Assembly: GCA_011947345.1 (NCBI GenBank)
Contig: JAAVTG010000528.1
Location: 558,001-622,000, forward strand
DNA length: 64,000 nucleotides
Reading direction: 5' to 3'
Origin: Phytophthora quininea
Taxonomy: Eukaryota; Oomycota; Peronosporomycetes; Peronosporales; Peronosporaceae
Both the position numbers and the translations under genes were made by a program. The notes below the pieces were generated by a model, which saw only the letters and a list, made by a program, of their open reading frames with translations, did not search any database and was not told the DNA's origin. Below are positions 41,263 to 53,500 of the stretch, piece after piece (positions within the stretch are counted from its first letter, which is position 1; every line of letters starts with the position of its first letter).

Positions 41263-44200
41263 CTACAGGCAAGCTCGGCGGTGTGGTGACCGCTGAGTTG
41301 TTCTTGCATTCTGGCGCGGGTTCGTAGGTTGGTGTGAGCGCACACACCGAGTTTCTAATAACCTTTGCCATGTCTTTTCCTCCGTGTCTTGCTTTGTGCG
41401 TCGCAGGCGGTTTTGTCGTATCTCCCAAAGGTACTTCATTTGCTTGTACAGAATGTAAAGCTGACGGGAGTTGAAAAGCACCAGGAGCGTCACTTGCAGC
41501 ACAATGACCAATGTGCCAACGATTTTTGTAGTTCCTGATCCGTTGAAGGCGTGAGGAATGAGCTGATAAGCGCGTACGTGACCATTTTCATGATGAACGC
41601 GATGGAGGAGCACACCGTTTGGAACTCCATGGAGTATGGCTCACTTTCAACGGTGAAGAGAAACATTCCAAGCTGCAGGGACATGAGCAACGTTAGCTGG
41701 GATGGCACGTCGCTGACGAGGCCGATAATAACTCCAGAGAGTATCTCGGCACCCATTTTGGCCACGAAAAAGTATCTGCTGCGGAAGTGGTAGTACTTGT
41801 AGTACGCCCCCAAGCGAACTTGAAATCTGGATTGGACAGTTCGCTTTCGGTCTTGTTCCTGATCTTCACGACTCCAACCACAATGAGTCCGAAGCACACC
41901 ACAATGAGTGCAACCGTAGCAAACGCAAACGCACTATGGCTCCCGCTGTGCTGCTCCCGGTTGTAACGCATTTGGAACGAGCTTGTCATGCTCAGCGCGT
42001 ATTCGCTAAGTAAGCAAATGGACAAGCAGGACTGGATCAGAAGGCGCATTAACAGCTTCGCTCGAGGCAAGTCGTCCAAACGCTGGATCAACAACTCCAG
42101 TTTCCGGCGCAAAAGAAGGTAAAGCAGCGAGTACAACGTGGCCACAACTGCCGCGACACCCCGACCACGCTGACGAATACGATCGCAGTTTTGGTGAACA
42201 GATCCTCTGGCTTGACGTTGATCCTCCTCGCGTATGCCAGAACTCCAGATATGATGTCGCCGTCCGCAACCGTAAAATTTGCAGCGCTTTCGCTTGAGAG
42301 CTCACTCATCCCCGCGCTGGAGCCTGTCAGCTGGAAGTTACACCAGCCCAAAGAATCCGTGAAGTGGAAAAAGAAGTCCGGCGCTGACGGAAGGCTCAAG
42401 TGACTACTCGATGCAATAAATTGGAGATAATTCAGCATCATGAAGAGTCCTGTCAGGTCAAGTGCGGGAGCTGCGCCAACGCCGGACGCCGTTCCCGATA
42501 CAACCGACATGCTGCTCGTCGCTATGCTGATCGCAGCACTCACTACATTTCCAGTGACAGCCGTACCCACCAAGACGTTGGCAGAACCGCTCACAACATC
42601 AAGAGCTGGTCCAATTGAGTTTGTGAAATCGATAATCGCTCGATGGAATTCTTCGCCGTCACTGGAGTAGCCATCGTTTGCATTCCTCGCGTTTGATATC
42701 GCGGCTGGATCACTGTTGCCAACGATGGCTTCAGCCAGACTGCCAGGTGCCAATGGACTATGAGCTAACGAAGACGCATCAACACTTTTCTTGTCGTTGG
42801 CTGTAGATTTTGAGGTTGAGGATCCCGCTGACAATGAATTGGATGAAGCTGCACCGGATACCAAGCTATCGGTGGTGGACGAATCTGTCCCCACCACTGA
42901 ACCAGAAGAAGTGGTGTCGGTGGGTGGCCCCCGCTGCCACCTGAATTCGCTACTGGATTAATTGTTGCTGGTGATGTTTGTGTTGTGGCGGACGGAACTC
43001 CCGTCGATGGCAGCACGCTTGGCAATGCCTGTGTAGTCGACTGTGGGGCTGTTGTTGCTGTCGTCGCAATCTGTAAAGTGGATGACGGAGCTCCTGTCGA
43101 TGGCTGTGTCGTCGCAGACTGTGAGGTTGCTGAAGGCTGGACTGTTCCAAAGGTTGTGTTGTGTCGACGGGCTGGTTTGTCCCCGATGGTTGACCTGTAG
43201 CCGCAAGTTGCGTTGTTATTGACGGCTGCGAAGTTGCTAAAGGTTGAGGCATTGTCGAGGACAGAGATGTTGTGGACGTCGTTGGTATTCCAGTGGAGGT
43301 CTGGGTGGTGGCCGACGGGGCCCCTGGTGCTGCCGTCACCGGTGAACCAGTCGGCTGTGTCGACGGCTGCGGTGCTGTTGGCGAAGTCGTCGTTGTGGGC
43401 TGCGTTGTCGTGCTCGGGGTTCCAGTGGCAGGCTGCGTCGTTGTCGACGGGGCCCCTGGTGCTGCCGTCACCGGTGAACCAGTCGGCTGTGTCGACGGCT
43501 GCGGTGCTGTTGGCGAAGTCGTCGTTGTGGGCTGCGTTGTCGTGCTCGGGGTTCCAGTGGCAGGCTGCGTCGTTGTCGACGGGGCCCCTGGTGCTGCCGT
43601 CACCGGTGAACCAGTCGGCTGTGTCGACGGCTGCGGTGCTGTTGGCGAAGTCGTCGTTGTGGGCTGCGTTGTCGTGCTCGGGGTTCCAGTGGCAGGCTGC
43701 GTCGTTGTCGACGGGGCCCCTGGTGCTGCCGTCACCGGTGAACCAGTCGGCTGTGTCGACGGCTGCGGTGCTGTTGGCGAAGTCGTCGTTGTGGGCTGCG
43801 TTGTCGTGCTCGGGGTTCCAGTGGCAGGCTGCGTCGTTGTCGACGGGGCCCCTGGTGCTGCCGTCACCGGTGAACCAGTCGGCTGTGTCGACGGCTGCGG
43901 TGCTGTTGGCGAAGTCGTCGTTGTGGGCTGCGTTGTCGTGCTCGGGGTTCCAGTGGCAGGCTGCGTCGTTGTCGACGGGGCCCCTGGTGCTGCCGTCACC
44001 GGTGAACCAGTCGGCTGTGTCGACGGCTGCGGTGCTGTTGGCGAAGTCGTCGTTGTGGGCTGCGTTGTCGTGCTCGGGGTTCCAGTGGCAGGCTGCGTCG
44101 TTGTCGACGGGGCCCCTGGTGCTGCCGTCACCGGTGAACCAGTCGGCTGTGTCGACGGCTGCGGTGCTGTTGGCGAAGTCGTCGTTGTGGGCTGCGTTGT

Positions 44201-46057
44201 CGTGCTCGGGGTTCCAGTGGCAGGCTGCGTCGTTGTCGACGGGGCCCCTGGTGCTGCCGTCACCGGTGAACCAGTCGGCTGTGTCGACGGCTGCGGTGCT
44301 GTTGGCGAAGTCGTCGTTGTGGGCTGCGTTGTCGTGCTCGGGGTTCCAGTGGCAGGCTGCGTCGTTGTCGACGGGGCCCTGGTGCTGCCGTCACCGGTGA
44401 ACCAGTCGGCTGTGTCGACGGCTGCGGTGCTGTTGGCGAAGTCGTCGTTGTGGGCTGCGTTGTCGTGCTCGGGGTTCCAGTGGCAGGCTGCGTCGTTGTC
44501 GACGGGGCCCCTGGTGCTGCCGTCACCGGTGAACCAGTCGGCTGTGTCGACGGCTGCGGTGCTGTTGGCGAAGTCGTCGTTGTGGGCTGCGTTGTCGTGC
44601 TCGGGGTTCCAGTGGCAGGCTGCGTCGTTGTCGACGGGGCCCCTGGTGCTGCCGTCACCGGTGAACCAGTCGGCTGTGTCGACGGCTGCGGTGCTGTTGG
44701 CGAAGTCGTCGTTGTGGGCTGCGTTGTCGTGCTCGGGGTTCCAGTTGACGGAGTTCCTGGTGATGGGGTATCTGCAAGAATGGGTATGGTTGTTGTTACA
44801 GGTGCAGGTGAATTTGTAGGTGATGTCGAGGGCTGGGTTGTCGGTGGCGTAGCTGATGGACGAGTAGAAGACGAAGAAGGCTGCGTTGTCGTACTTGGTA
44901 CGGAAGGCTGTGTAGTTGTAGAAGGACGAGTTGTCGTCGCCACTGTCGGCGTAATCGTCGGCGCTGTACTGAGTGGCGCTGTCGTTGTTGCTGGTAAATT
45001 TGTCGCTGTTGAAGATGGTGGTGGATTAGTAGATGTGGTGGGTGCTTCTGTTGCTGGCGGTGATGTTGGCGAATGTGTAGCTTGTGGTCCAGTTGTCGGT
45101 GGAGCCTTAGTATCTCCGAGCATCGGGATTGTTGGTGCATTTGTTACTGTTCCCGAAGTTGGTGGTTCCGTCACGGTACCGGCAGTCGGCGCACTTGTTA
45201 CTGTGGAAGTAGTTGGTGCGTCCGTCACCGCAGCTCTCGTTTGCCCACTTGTTGAAGCCGGTGCATCTGTCGTTGTCGACACTGTTGGTGAATTCGTCGC
45301 AGGTGGCGAAGTCGGCGCTCTAGTTGGCGCATTCGTAGCCGGGGAGGGATCGGCGAGTTTGTTGCTGGAGCTGAAGTTGGCGCATTGGATGGTGGTGCCA
45401 CCGGTGGAGCGGTTGGGGGATCTGTAGCTGGCGAGTTTGTTGGTGCCTCTGTCGCCGGCGACGAAGTTGTCGGAGGATCCGTCGATGGCGCCTGCGTTGG
45501 TGAAATTGAAGTCGGCACCTCCGACGGTGATGCAGTTGGTGATGGAGTTTTATTGCTGAGCATAGGAATGCCGCCGCTGCCGCCGAAAGGATCGCTTGTT
45601 GGTGCCTCAGTCGGCGCTGTCGTGGGGGCTGCAGTTGTAGGCATCGGCGCCTCGTACGTCAGCTTGCAATCTCCGGCGTTTGCCGTGCAGCAAATGAGGT
45701 TCTGTCTGTTCCACGCTGTGAACGTCTCCTTACAGCCCCCACTCGTGGATTTGAGACTCCAACAATACGGCCCGCCGGAGCCTTGGTTGGACTGTGCGCA
45801 GCACCAATTGCTCCCGCTGTTGGCGTAGGCGCAGCTATAATACGCCCTCCCGGTCGAGAACGTTGGCGGGCCATCGAAGACGGGGTCTCCAGACTGGAGC
45901 TGCCGGCTGGGGGCACGCTTCGCAGATCATGGCCGAGAAGATCGTCGTCCAGGGTGTCTTCTGCTAGAATTGGCATCGTGGCCATCGCCAGCGCGACAGT
46001 GCTTTGCGCTACTAGCACCACTGCTGTTGCTAGCTGCACCCAGCGCCATGTACGCAT
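41263..46057 (-). CDS. Mucin-like stalk plus polytopic (TRP-like) membrane protein
   Basis: One long gene is inferred from contiguous frames on one strand. A signal peptide (MRTWRWVQLATAVVLVAQST) leads to a Cys-rich module (YYSCAYANSGSNWCCAQSNQ, CKETFTAWNRQNLICC, DCKLTYE). Next comes an ~850-residue Thr/Pro/Ser stalk that includes eleven 132-bp repeats. After a Ser-rich linker there are several membrane helices: LFMMLNYLQFIASSSHLSLP, TKTAIVFVSVVGV, LIQSCLSICLLSEYAL, ATVALIVVCFGLIVVGVV, LLMSLQLGMFLF and IVGTLVIVLQVTLLVLF. The polytopic part resembles TRP-like/flavin-carrier-type membrane proteins; this is tentative. At least six frame breaks occur, several at C/G runs, so the exact ends are uncertain. 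It might instead be two genes split near 42900. Confidence 0.55.
43321..44745. repeat. 132-bp tandem array, eleven near-identical copies
   Basis: The GGGGCCCC landmark recurs every 132 bp (C runs at 43321, 43453, 43585, 43717, 43849, 43981, 44113, 44245, 44377, 44508, 44640). On the minus strand each unit encodes 44 residues rich in Thr, Pro, Ser and Gln (for example TTTQPTTTTSPTAPQPSTQP). The ninth copy has only three C, which shifts the frame. The array lies inside the stalk of the membrane gene at 41263-46057. The copy number may be collapsed in assembly. Confidence 0.92.
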
Positions 46058-46084
46058 TCTGCTTCGTGATCGTAGCTGGGTCAA

Positions 46085-46771
46085 TCGGCGAATGCGGTGC
46101 GGAGCGTTCTGCTCCGTGCGAGAACATTGCCTACAGGCCTGCGCCGCTTCGCGGTGTTCTAAGTTGGAATTACTCGCAGGAAGTCAGCGCAAGAGTTCAG
46201 CATGACAATGCAGCGGGCCTGGGCAAGTTCCCCGTCGGAACAGCAAGACAAGTGCTGGCAGTTAGTGCGCCAATGTTGCATTGATGCCGAGTAAGACGAG
46301 CGCTACAGGAGGACCTGCACCACAGCAGCCTCGATCAGCAAACGAATTTCGGTGATCAACAATCTACAGTCAGCAGGCGCAATCGCGATGCAGTCGGAGC
46401 AAGTAGTAATGCAGGCCGTCTATCGGCCCGCTGGAGTGTCCGCGGCATGTCGTGCCTTTGGCAGCAGCGCCACGATTAGCCGAGCGGAATCCGCTGCGGA
46501 TCCCAAGCTGAGGCGCGCTCCGCCAGTCGTCGTTTTCGCTAGTCCCACTCGTAATCATCCGGGTTACGCGCTGTCCGGCCCATCACCGTTCACCCAGTCA
46601 CGTCGAGCGTTGCAGCTGATTCGCGCAGCCTGCGAGCGAATGGCATCCGGCCATCGGTCTGCGTCGCCAAAGTGTCAAAATGGTGCTCATCTCCCTGCAC
46701 GCGCGAGCCTCAGGGGCCGTTGATGTCCACTATCGATTCGACCCAGGTGCGCGCAGAGCTTCGCTGCCATC
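46085..46771. promoter_or_regulatory. Divergent intergenic region
   Basis: About 0.7 kb between the mucin-like gene (minus) and sulfite reductase alpha (plus). Both promoters should lie here. Open frames cross it without recognisable motifs. The two-copy repeat seen upstream of the beta subunit was not found here. Confidence 0.4.
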
Positions 46772-49700
46772 ATGTCGACCGCCGCCAGCCTGCAAGTGGA
46801 AGACGCGTTCGCGCCTGCGGCCGGCGCCAAGCTGGCCGTGGAGCTGGCTGTGGACGAGAGCGCCAGCGACGTCAGCACGGCCTCGCTGCCCACGCCACCG
46901 CACAAGCCCCGGCAGACGCGCCTGGACCTGCGCCGCCACACGTTCCCACGGGCAGACCACTTTTGCTCGGGCGCGGATGCTGTCCTCCACGTCGCCAGCC
47001 ATGTCAGCGCCAACGTCTTCGATTACCCGTTGCTGGCGGCTGCTGACAGCAAGCAGGCGCAGCATATCAAGCAGAACGCCCGCGCTCGTGTCGTGACGCT
47101 TGAGATCCGCCCGGAGCTGCGGATGCCATGCGTGGCGCACTCGCAGTCGGCGCCTCGTCTTCAGCGCTCGTGCCATCGCAGACGCTGCCGCTGTTCTTGC
47201 CGAGCCTCTTCCAGCTGGCCCAAGGCTCGCAGTCGGCACCGGCGGTATTTCACGTGTCCTGCGAAGCGATCCGACGCGACATGGCCGTCGCCAGCTCGTA
47301 CGAGCCATTGTATGCGCTGCAGCACTCGGGCGCGGTTCTGCTGAACTCGTCGTCACCTCAGGAGTGCCATGATTTGGCGGTGGTGGCTCACGTGGCTGCG
47401 CAGCGCCTACACAAGCTGTTCGTGCACTTCTACGATGGTGCTCGTGTTGCTCGCGAGTTGGCCAAGGTCGAGACGCTCACCGAGCAGGCGTTGGAGAACC
47501 TGGCGACGATCGAGAGCTCGGCGTCGAGTGTCCCCACCTCATCAGATGTGGCTGAGCAGGTGCAGAGCGTCATGAATGACCTTTTCCACGTCCTTCAGTG
47601 CCAATACAATGTGTACGAGTACTTTGGTGCCAAGGACGCCAAGTACGTTGTCGTGGTGGTCGGTGAGGCCGCCGCTGCACTCAAGCAGGCTGCTGCGTAC
47701 GAGCAGATGCTAGGAGCCAAAGTGGGTGTCGTGCAAGTGCGTGTGCTGCTGCCGTGGTCGCACGCCCTGTTTGCGCGTGCGCTGCCCGCTACCGTGAAGC
47801 GTGTGGTGGCGCTGGAGAATGTGGCACCGAGCTCCCTGACCTTCCAGCGTGGCCTGCTGACACAGAACCTGCAGGTGTTCTTCCAGACTTCGCACTGGAA
47901 GCCTGTTGTGGAGACTACTCCGGTTGTGGTGACGGGCGTGTACGGCGGTGTGTTCCGCAACAGTGCCTTCTCTACTGGCATGGGGCGAGCTGTACTTCGT
48001 CAAGCGGCTGCTTCTCCTTCTCGCCGGTCTTTCGTCGTGGCCAAGAACGAGGAGCTGTATGATGCTGCCCTCGTGAACGCTGCGTCTGAGAGCAACCAGG
48101 CCACCAAGCTGGATGTGATTTTCGGCGAGTCGCTGGAGCTCGAAGGATCGGCAGCGTACAAGAAGCAATTCTTGTTCTACGGCTTTGACGATGTCGAAGC
48201 CGGTGCCTCTCGTGCTGGCACCGAGACGAGCAAGCTTTTCGAGTCGACGCTGGGCCTGCTCAACAAGAACCCTCCACGCGTATCAGCGCCGTCGTGACAC
48301 ACAGTGCTGGTGAAGAGGTCGCTGCTCGCCCTGTTAGCACTCTCGAGGTGCGTGTGGCGCTGGATGGCGGTAACAGCCCTACTACTTCGGAACCGATTGA
48401 ACAGGCCGACGTCGTGGTTGTGACTCGTCGCGAGCTGCTCGCCCATTACGATGTAGCCCGCAGTGTGAAGCGTGGCGGCAAGCTGCTGGTGTTGGCTGGC
48501 TGGAAGACTTCGGACGACGTCGATGAGCGCGCCGCGTTCAAGCAGCAAGTGGCTTCGCGCGATCTCCAATTGCTCGTCGTGGATGTAACTGAGTTGGCAA
48601 CCCGTGTGGAGGATGACGCAGTAGCTGCGGTTGGCCCGCAGGTGGCGTTCTTCAAGGCTTCCGGTTTGTACGACGAAAGCGTGGTGCTGGCGCTCCTGGA
48701 GGCGCAATTCCCCGCGGAAAAGCACGCTACGTTGCGTCCGTTCGTGTCTGCTGTGTGGGGCGATGCTTTGACGCTCTCCTACCCATCGACCGAGTGGCTG
48801 TCGGCTACGGATGTGGACGCTGAAGTAGCTGCCCAGCCGCTGACCGCATTCTCTAGCGTTGCGAATAGCAAGGTGCCGTTTGCCAGCAGCGCGAAGGCGA
48901 CAAGCAATGGCGCTAAGACCGCAGGGAAGCGTCGCTCATTCGCTGATGTGTCTCGCGAAACCAAGACGGCGTGGCAATTGATGTTCCCTGGTGCATTCGA
49001 GGCCCGCCACGATGTGCGTGCTCACGTGACGGACATTGTGACGGTAACCAAATGGGAGCGCTTGACGCCGGAGGACTACTCGCGCAACGTGTTCCACATG
49101 GAGATGGATACAACCAACACGGCGATCAAGTACCGCATCGGTGAGGCTTTGGCTGTTTTCGCTCATAACGACGAGAAGGCCGTCGTGAGGTTCCTCCAAT
49201 CGTACAATGTGGAGCCGGAGTCGCTCGTGTCGCTGCCTGTGGCGGAGAAGAAGAAGAAGGGCGAACCTGCTTCTGGCCCTAGCGAGGAGACGTTGACTTA
49301 CTTCCAGTTGTTTTCCCATGTGCTTGACATCTTTGGTCGACCGTCGAAGAAGTTCTACCAGGCGCTGCTGGAGCGCGCCACGGACGAGAAGGAGAAAACG
49401 ACGCTGGTAGCTTTGTTGGATGTCGATGGCAAGGATGAATACAAGCGTCGTGTGGACGAGACGGTGACCTTCGCAGAGCTGCTCGAGGAGTTCCCATCCG
49501 CTCGCCCGACGATGCAGGACTTGCTGACGCTGATTCCGCGCATCAAGCCGCGCCACTACTCTATTGCGTCGAGCATGAAGATGAACCCGACGAGTGTGCA
49601 CTTGTTGATTGTGGTGCACGACTGGACCACTCCAAGCGGTAAGTATTGCATTGGCCAGGCCACTCGTTTCCTTTCCGGCGTCAAGGTGGGCCAGAAGCTC

Positions 49701-50203
49701 TCAGTGTCGGTCTGCTCGTCGGTGATGAAGCTGCCGACGAACCCAGAGGACCCGATTGTCATGGCTGGTCTGGGTACGGGCATGGCCCCGTTCCGCGCAT
49801 TCATCCAGGAGCGTGCGTTCTTACGTTCGCAGGGCGTCAAGGTCGGCCCCGTGGCGCTGTACTTTGGCAGTCGCCACAAATCCAAGGAGTACCTCTACGG
49901 CAATGAGCTGGACGAGTACGAGCGCGACGGGTTGGTCACCTACCTGCGTTGCGCGTTCTCGCGTGACCAGGCCCACAAGGTCTACATCCAGGACAAGATC
50001 GCCGAGGACAAGGAGATCCTGGCGGACTTGCTGCTGCGCCAGAACGGCCACTTCTACCTGTGCGGTCCGACGTGGCCCGTGGCCGACGTGCGCGAGGCGC
50101 TAGTGAGCTCGTTCATGGAGGTGGGGGACTCGACCGCCGCCACGCGAACGCGACGATCGAGCGCATGCGCGAGGAGGGCCGCTACGTGCTGGAGGTGTAC
50201 TGA
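46772..50203 (+). CDS. MET10: Sulfite reductase (NADPH) flavoprotein alpha subunit, MET10 type
   Basis: About 1,145 residues after bridging three breaks. The N-terminal half is a pyruvate:ferredoxin-oxidoreductase-like region (SSSALVPSQTLPLFLPSLFQ, KVGVVQVRVLLPWSHALFAR) without a flavodoxin domain; that domain sits in the beta subunit. The C-terminal half is a ferredoxin-NADP-reductase-type module: FAD binding (KPRHYSIASSMKMNPTSVHL), NADPH binding (VMAGLGTGMAPFRAFIQERA; LYFGSRHKSKEYLYGNELDE) and YLCGPTWPVADVREAL. It passes electrons from NADPH to the beta subunit. Breaks at about 47126, 48269-48273 and 50137-50141 each fit one missing base; the last restores the ending ERMREEGRYVLEVY and the stop at 50201-50203. 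Start is MSTAASLQVEDAF. Confidence 0.92.
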
Positions 50204-50579
50204 GCCGACTGTAGTCCAGAGGTTTTAACGAGAACTTGTGAACAAAATCTTTCGACTCTAAACTCCAGAACGCGTTTCTGGCAGATACGTGTATCGGCGA
50301 GAGTGCGCCCGCTCCACAAGAAGAATCGCAGGATCGGCGCTGCGACAGCGATCGTTTACCGGCGTCGTCGGCGTCGCGTGCAGGCAAGCAAAGGCCTGCT
50401 GCTAGAGAATCACCGCGTTTACCAGGCATATTTACGTCCACAATCACGGGTGATGATCAGGCAAATGGCAGTCTCGTCAACTAACGTTTGTGCTGAGGTG
50501 ACCACAACGTTCGTTTGCATGAGGAGAGAGCTCACTTTTGAATTGGAAGCCCCGAGTTCATTTCGAACATCACAGCGAA

Positions 50580-53500
50580 ATGGACACCGACGACAGCAGC
50601 GAACTGTCAATCCCGACGATCAGGTATGATAGTGGCAAGACGCTCATGGCGCGGGGTCCTTTGGAACTGCACGAGCACATGGCTTCTCGCATTGAAAAAG
50701 CACTGGGAAGGGAATTGCCGCAGATGGAGGTGCGTTTCAAGGACGTCTCGGTGTCAGCAGACATTGTGGTCAAGGATAAAAATGCCACCGGAACCGAGCT
50801 ACCTACGCTCACGAGCGAGTTGTCGAAGACTATCCGTGGCTTGCTTGTCAACAAGCTCACTGCGAAGAAGCAGATTCTCAAGAATGTGAGCGGTGTGTTC
50901 AAGCCTGGCACGATCACGCTCGTGATCGGTCAGCCTGGGTCAGGCAAGTCCTCGCTCATGAAGTTGTTGAGCGGCCGCTTCCCAAGTGGGAAGAACGTAT
51001 TGATGGCAACGTCACGTACAACGGCATCTCTGAGATGGAGCTGCACAAGCGCGTACCGCAGTTTGTTTCGTACGTCCCGCAGCGCGACAAACATTACCCC
51101 AAGCTGACTGTGAAAGAGACACTGGAGTTTGCACACGCATGTTGCGGTAGCAATCTCTCTGAACATGATGCGAACTCTCGTGCACGGCACCCCGGAAGAA
51201 AACTTAAAGGCATTGGAAGCAGCTCGAGCGATGCTCAAGCACCACCCAGAGGTCGTGATCCAGCAACTTGGTCTCGACAATTGCCAGGACACTATCGTTG
51301 GAGACGCGATGCTGCGAGGCGTATCTGGGGGCGAGCGCAAACGAGTGACAACAGGAGAGTTGGCGTTCGGGAACAAGTACGTAATGATGATGGACGAGAT
51401 CAGCACGGGGCTCGATAGCGCTGCCACCTTCGACATCATCACCACCCAGCGCAGTATCGCCAAAAAGTTCCGCAAAACGGTTGTGATCTCTCTACTCCAG
51501 CCCTCACCCGAAGTGTTTGCTCTTTTCGACGATGTCATGATTTTCAACGACGGCCACATCATTTACCATGGGCGGTGCGCAGAAGCTTTGGAATACTTCG
51601 AGAACTTGGGCTTCAAATGTCCTCCGAGTCGCGACGTAGCAGATTTCTTGATGGACATGGGCACCAACAAGCAGTTTCAGCACCAAGTGAAGCCCACGGG
51701 TGCGCGTGAAATCCCTCGATCCCCAAGTGATTTTGCAGCAGCGTTCCAGCGCTCATCGGCTTATTCGAGCTTACTGGCTGATCTCGATAGGTCCGTGAAT
51801 TTTGGCCTTGCAGAGGATATGAAGACGCAAATTCTTGTTCGACCCGAGTTCAGCCAGAGCTTTTGGGACAGCACTTTTCTGCTGATGCAGCGGCAACTGA
51901 CAATCACGAGGCGTGAGATGTCGGCACTTGTTGGGCGTATGACCATGAGCACCATCATTGCATTGCTCTGCTCGAGCGTTTACTACCAATTCGACACGAC
52001 GGATGCGCAGTTGGCGATGGGAATCATGTTCGAGTCGATTTTGAATTTATCGGTGGGCCAGTCAGCGCAGATTCCGACGGTCATGGCTGCTCGCGAGGTT
52101 TTTACAAGCAGCGTGGTGCAAACTTTTTCCGTACGGTGTCTTACGTACTTTCCAGCTCTGTGGTCCAGCTTCCGCCCATTATTGTGGAGACCGTGATGTT
52201 TAGCGCTATCGTGTACTGGATGTGCGGCTTCCTGAGTTCGGTCTGGAGTTTTTGATTTTTGTGGCGGTGCTTTGTTTGATCAACATTGCGCTTGCAGCGT
52301 TCTTTTCTTTCTGGCGTCGGCATCACCAAATCTCAACGTGGCCAACCCACTGTCTAGCGTTTCAATCGTGTTCTTCGTGCTGTTTGCGGGTTACACCATC
52401 ACAAAGGACCAAATTCCGGACTACTTGATCTGGACCTACTGGATCAACCCCGCGGCATGGGGAGTTCGCGCCCTCGCAGTCAACCAATACATCAACGCGC
52501 ATTTTAAAAGTGCGAATACGCTGGAATCGACTACTGTGCGACGTACAACATGACAATGGGCGAATATTCGCTTACGACCTATGAGGTTCCATCCGATAAA
52601 TTTTGGCTCTGGTACGGACTTGTCTTCATGGTGGCCACGTATTTTTTCTTTTTATTTCGGTCGTCGCGTTGGAGTACCATCGCTACGAAAGTCCAGAGAA
52701 TGTTGTCTTGGACACGAAAGATAGACCCGACGCTAAGGACGGCTACGTCATCGCTCGAACACCGCGCAGCTTTCCTCGACAGACGCATCCGTTATTTCCG
52801 TTGAGTCATCGAAAACGAAGCCTTTCATCCCCGTCACGGTTGCGTTCAAGGATTTGCGGTACACGGTTCCAGACCCGACCAACGGGAAGAGCACAATTGA
52901 CTTGCTTAAAGGTATCAGTGGATATGCACTCCCGGGAACAATTACGGCGTTAATGGGATCTTCCGGTGCTGGTAAGACGACCCTCATGGACGTGATTGCC
53001 GGGCGCAAGACAGGCGGCAAGATCCGGGGTCAAATTTTGCTGAATGGTTATCCTGCTACAGACCTGGCCATCCGCCGCTCCACGGGCTACTGCGAGCAGA
53101 TGGATATCCACTCGGAAGCATCGACCATCCGTGAAGCACTGACATTCAGTGCTTTCCTGCGCCAAGGCGCGGATATCAATGATAGCAACAAGTACGATTC
53201 CGTGAAGGAATGTTTGGACTTGCTGGACCTGAACTCGATCGCCGATCAGATCATCCGGGGAGCTCGGTGGAACAAATGAAGCGGCTTGCAATTGGTGTGG
53301 AGTTGGCAGCACAACCAAGTGTGTTGTTTCTGGATGAGCCCACAAGTGGTTTGGATGCTCGATCGGCAAAACTGATCATGGACGGTGTTCGCAAGGTCGC
53401 AGACACTGGGCGGACGATATTGTGTACGATCCACCAACCCTCAACGGAGGTGTTCCAAGTATTCGATAGCCTCTTGCTGCTAAAACGTGGTGGTGAGACT

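Noticed and set aside
41263..42900. Treating the membrane part as a separate gene
   Set aside because: No signal peptide or clear start is seen near 42900, and the Ser-rich linker runs on from the stalk; kept as one gene with low confidence.
43321..44745. CRISPR-like regular repeat
   Set aside because: The units are contiguous 132-bp tandem copies without spacers and are protein-coding. This is a coding minisatellite.
43213..44819. Long plus-strand open frames (over 390 and 510 codons) across the 132-bp array
   Set aside because: They are antisense to the Thr/Pro-rich frame. A 132-bp period is a multiple of three, so all frames stay open; the opposite strand has the signal peptide and flanking domains.
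47595..49619. Long minus-strand open frames opposite sulfite reductase alpha
   Set aside because: They are shadows of the strongly biased coding strand; the sense frames carry clear FAD/NADPH motifs.
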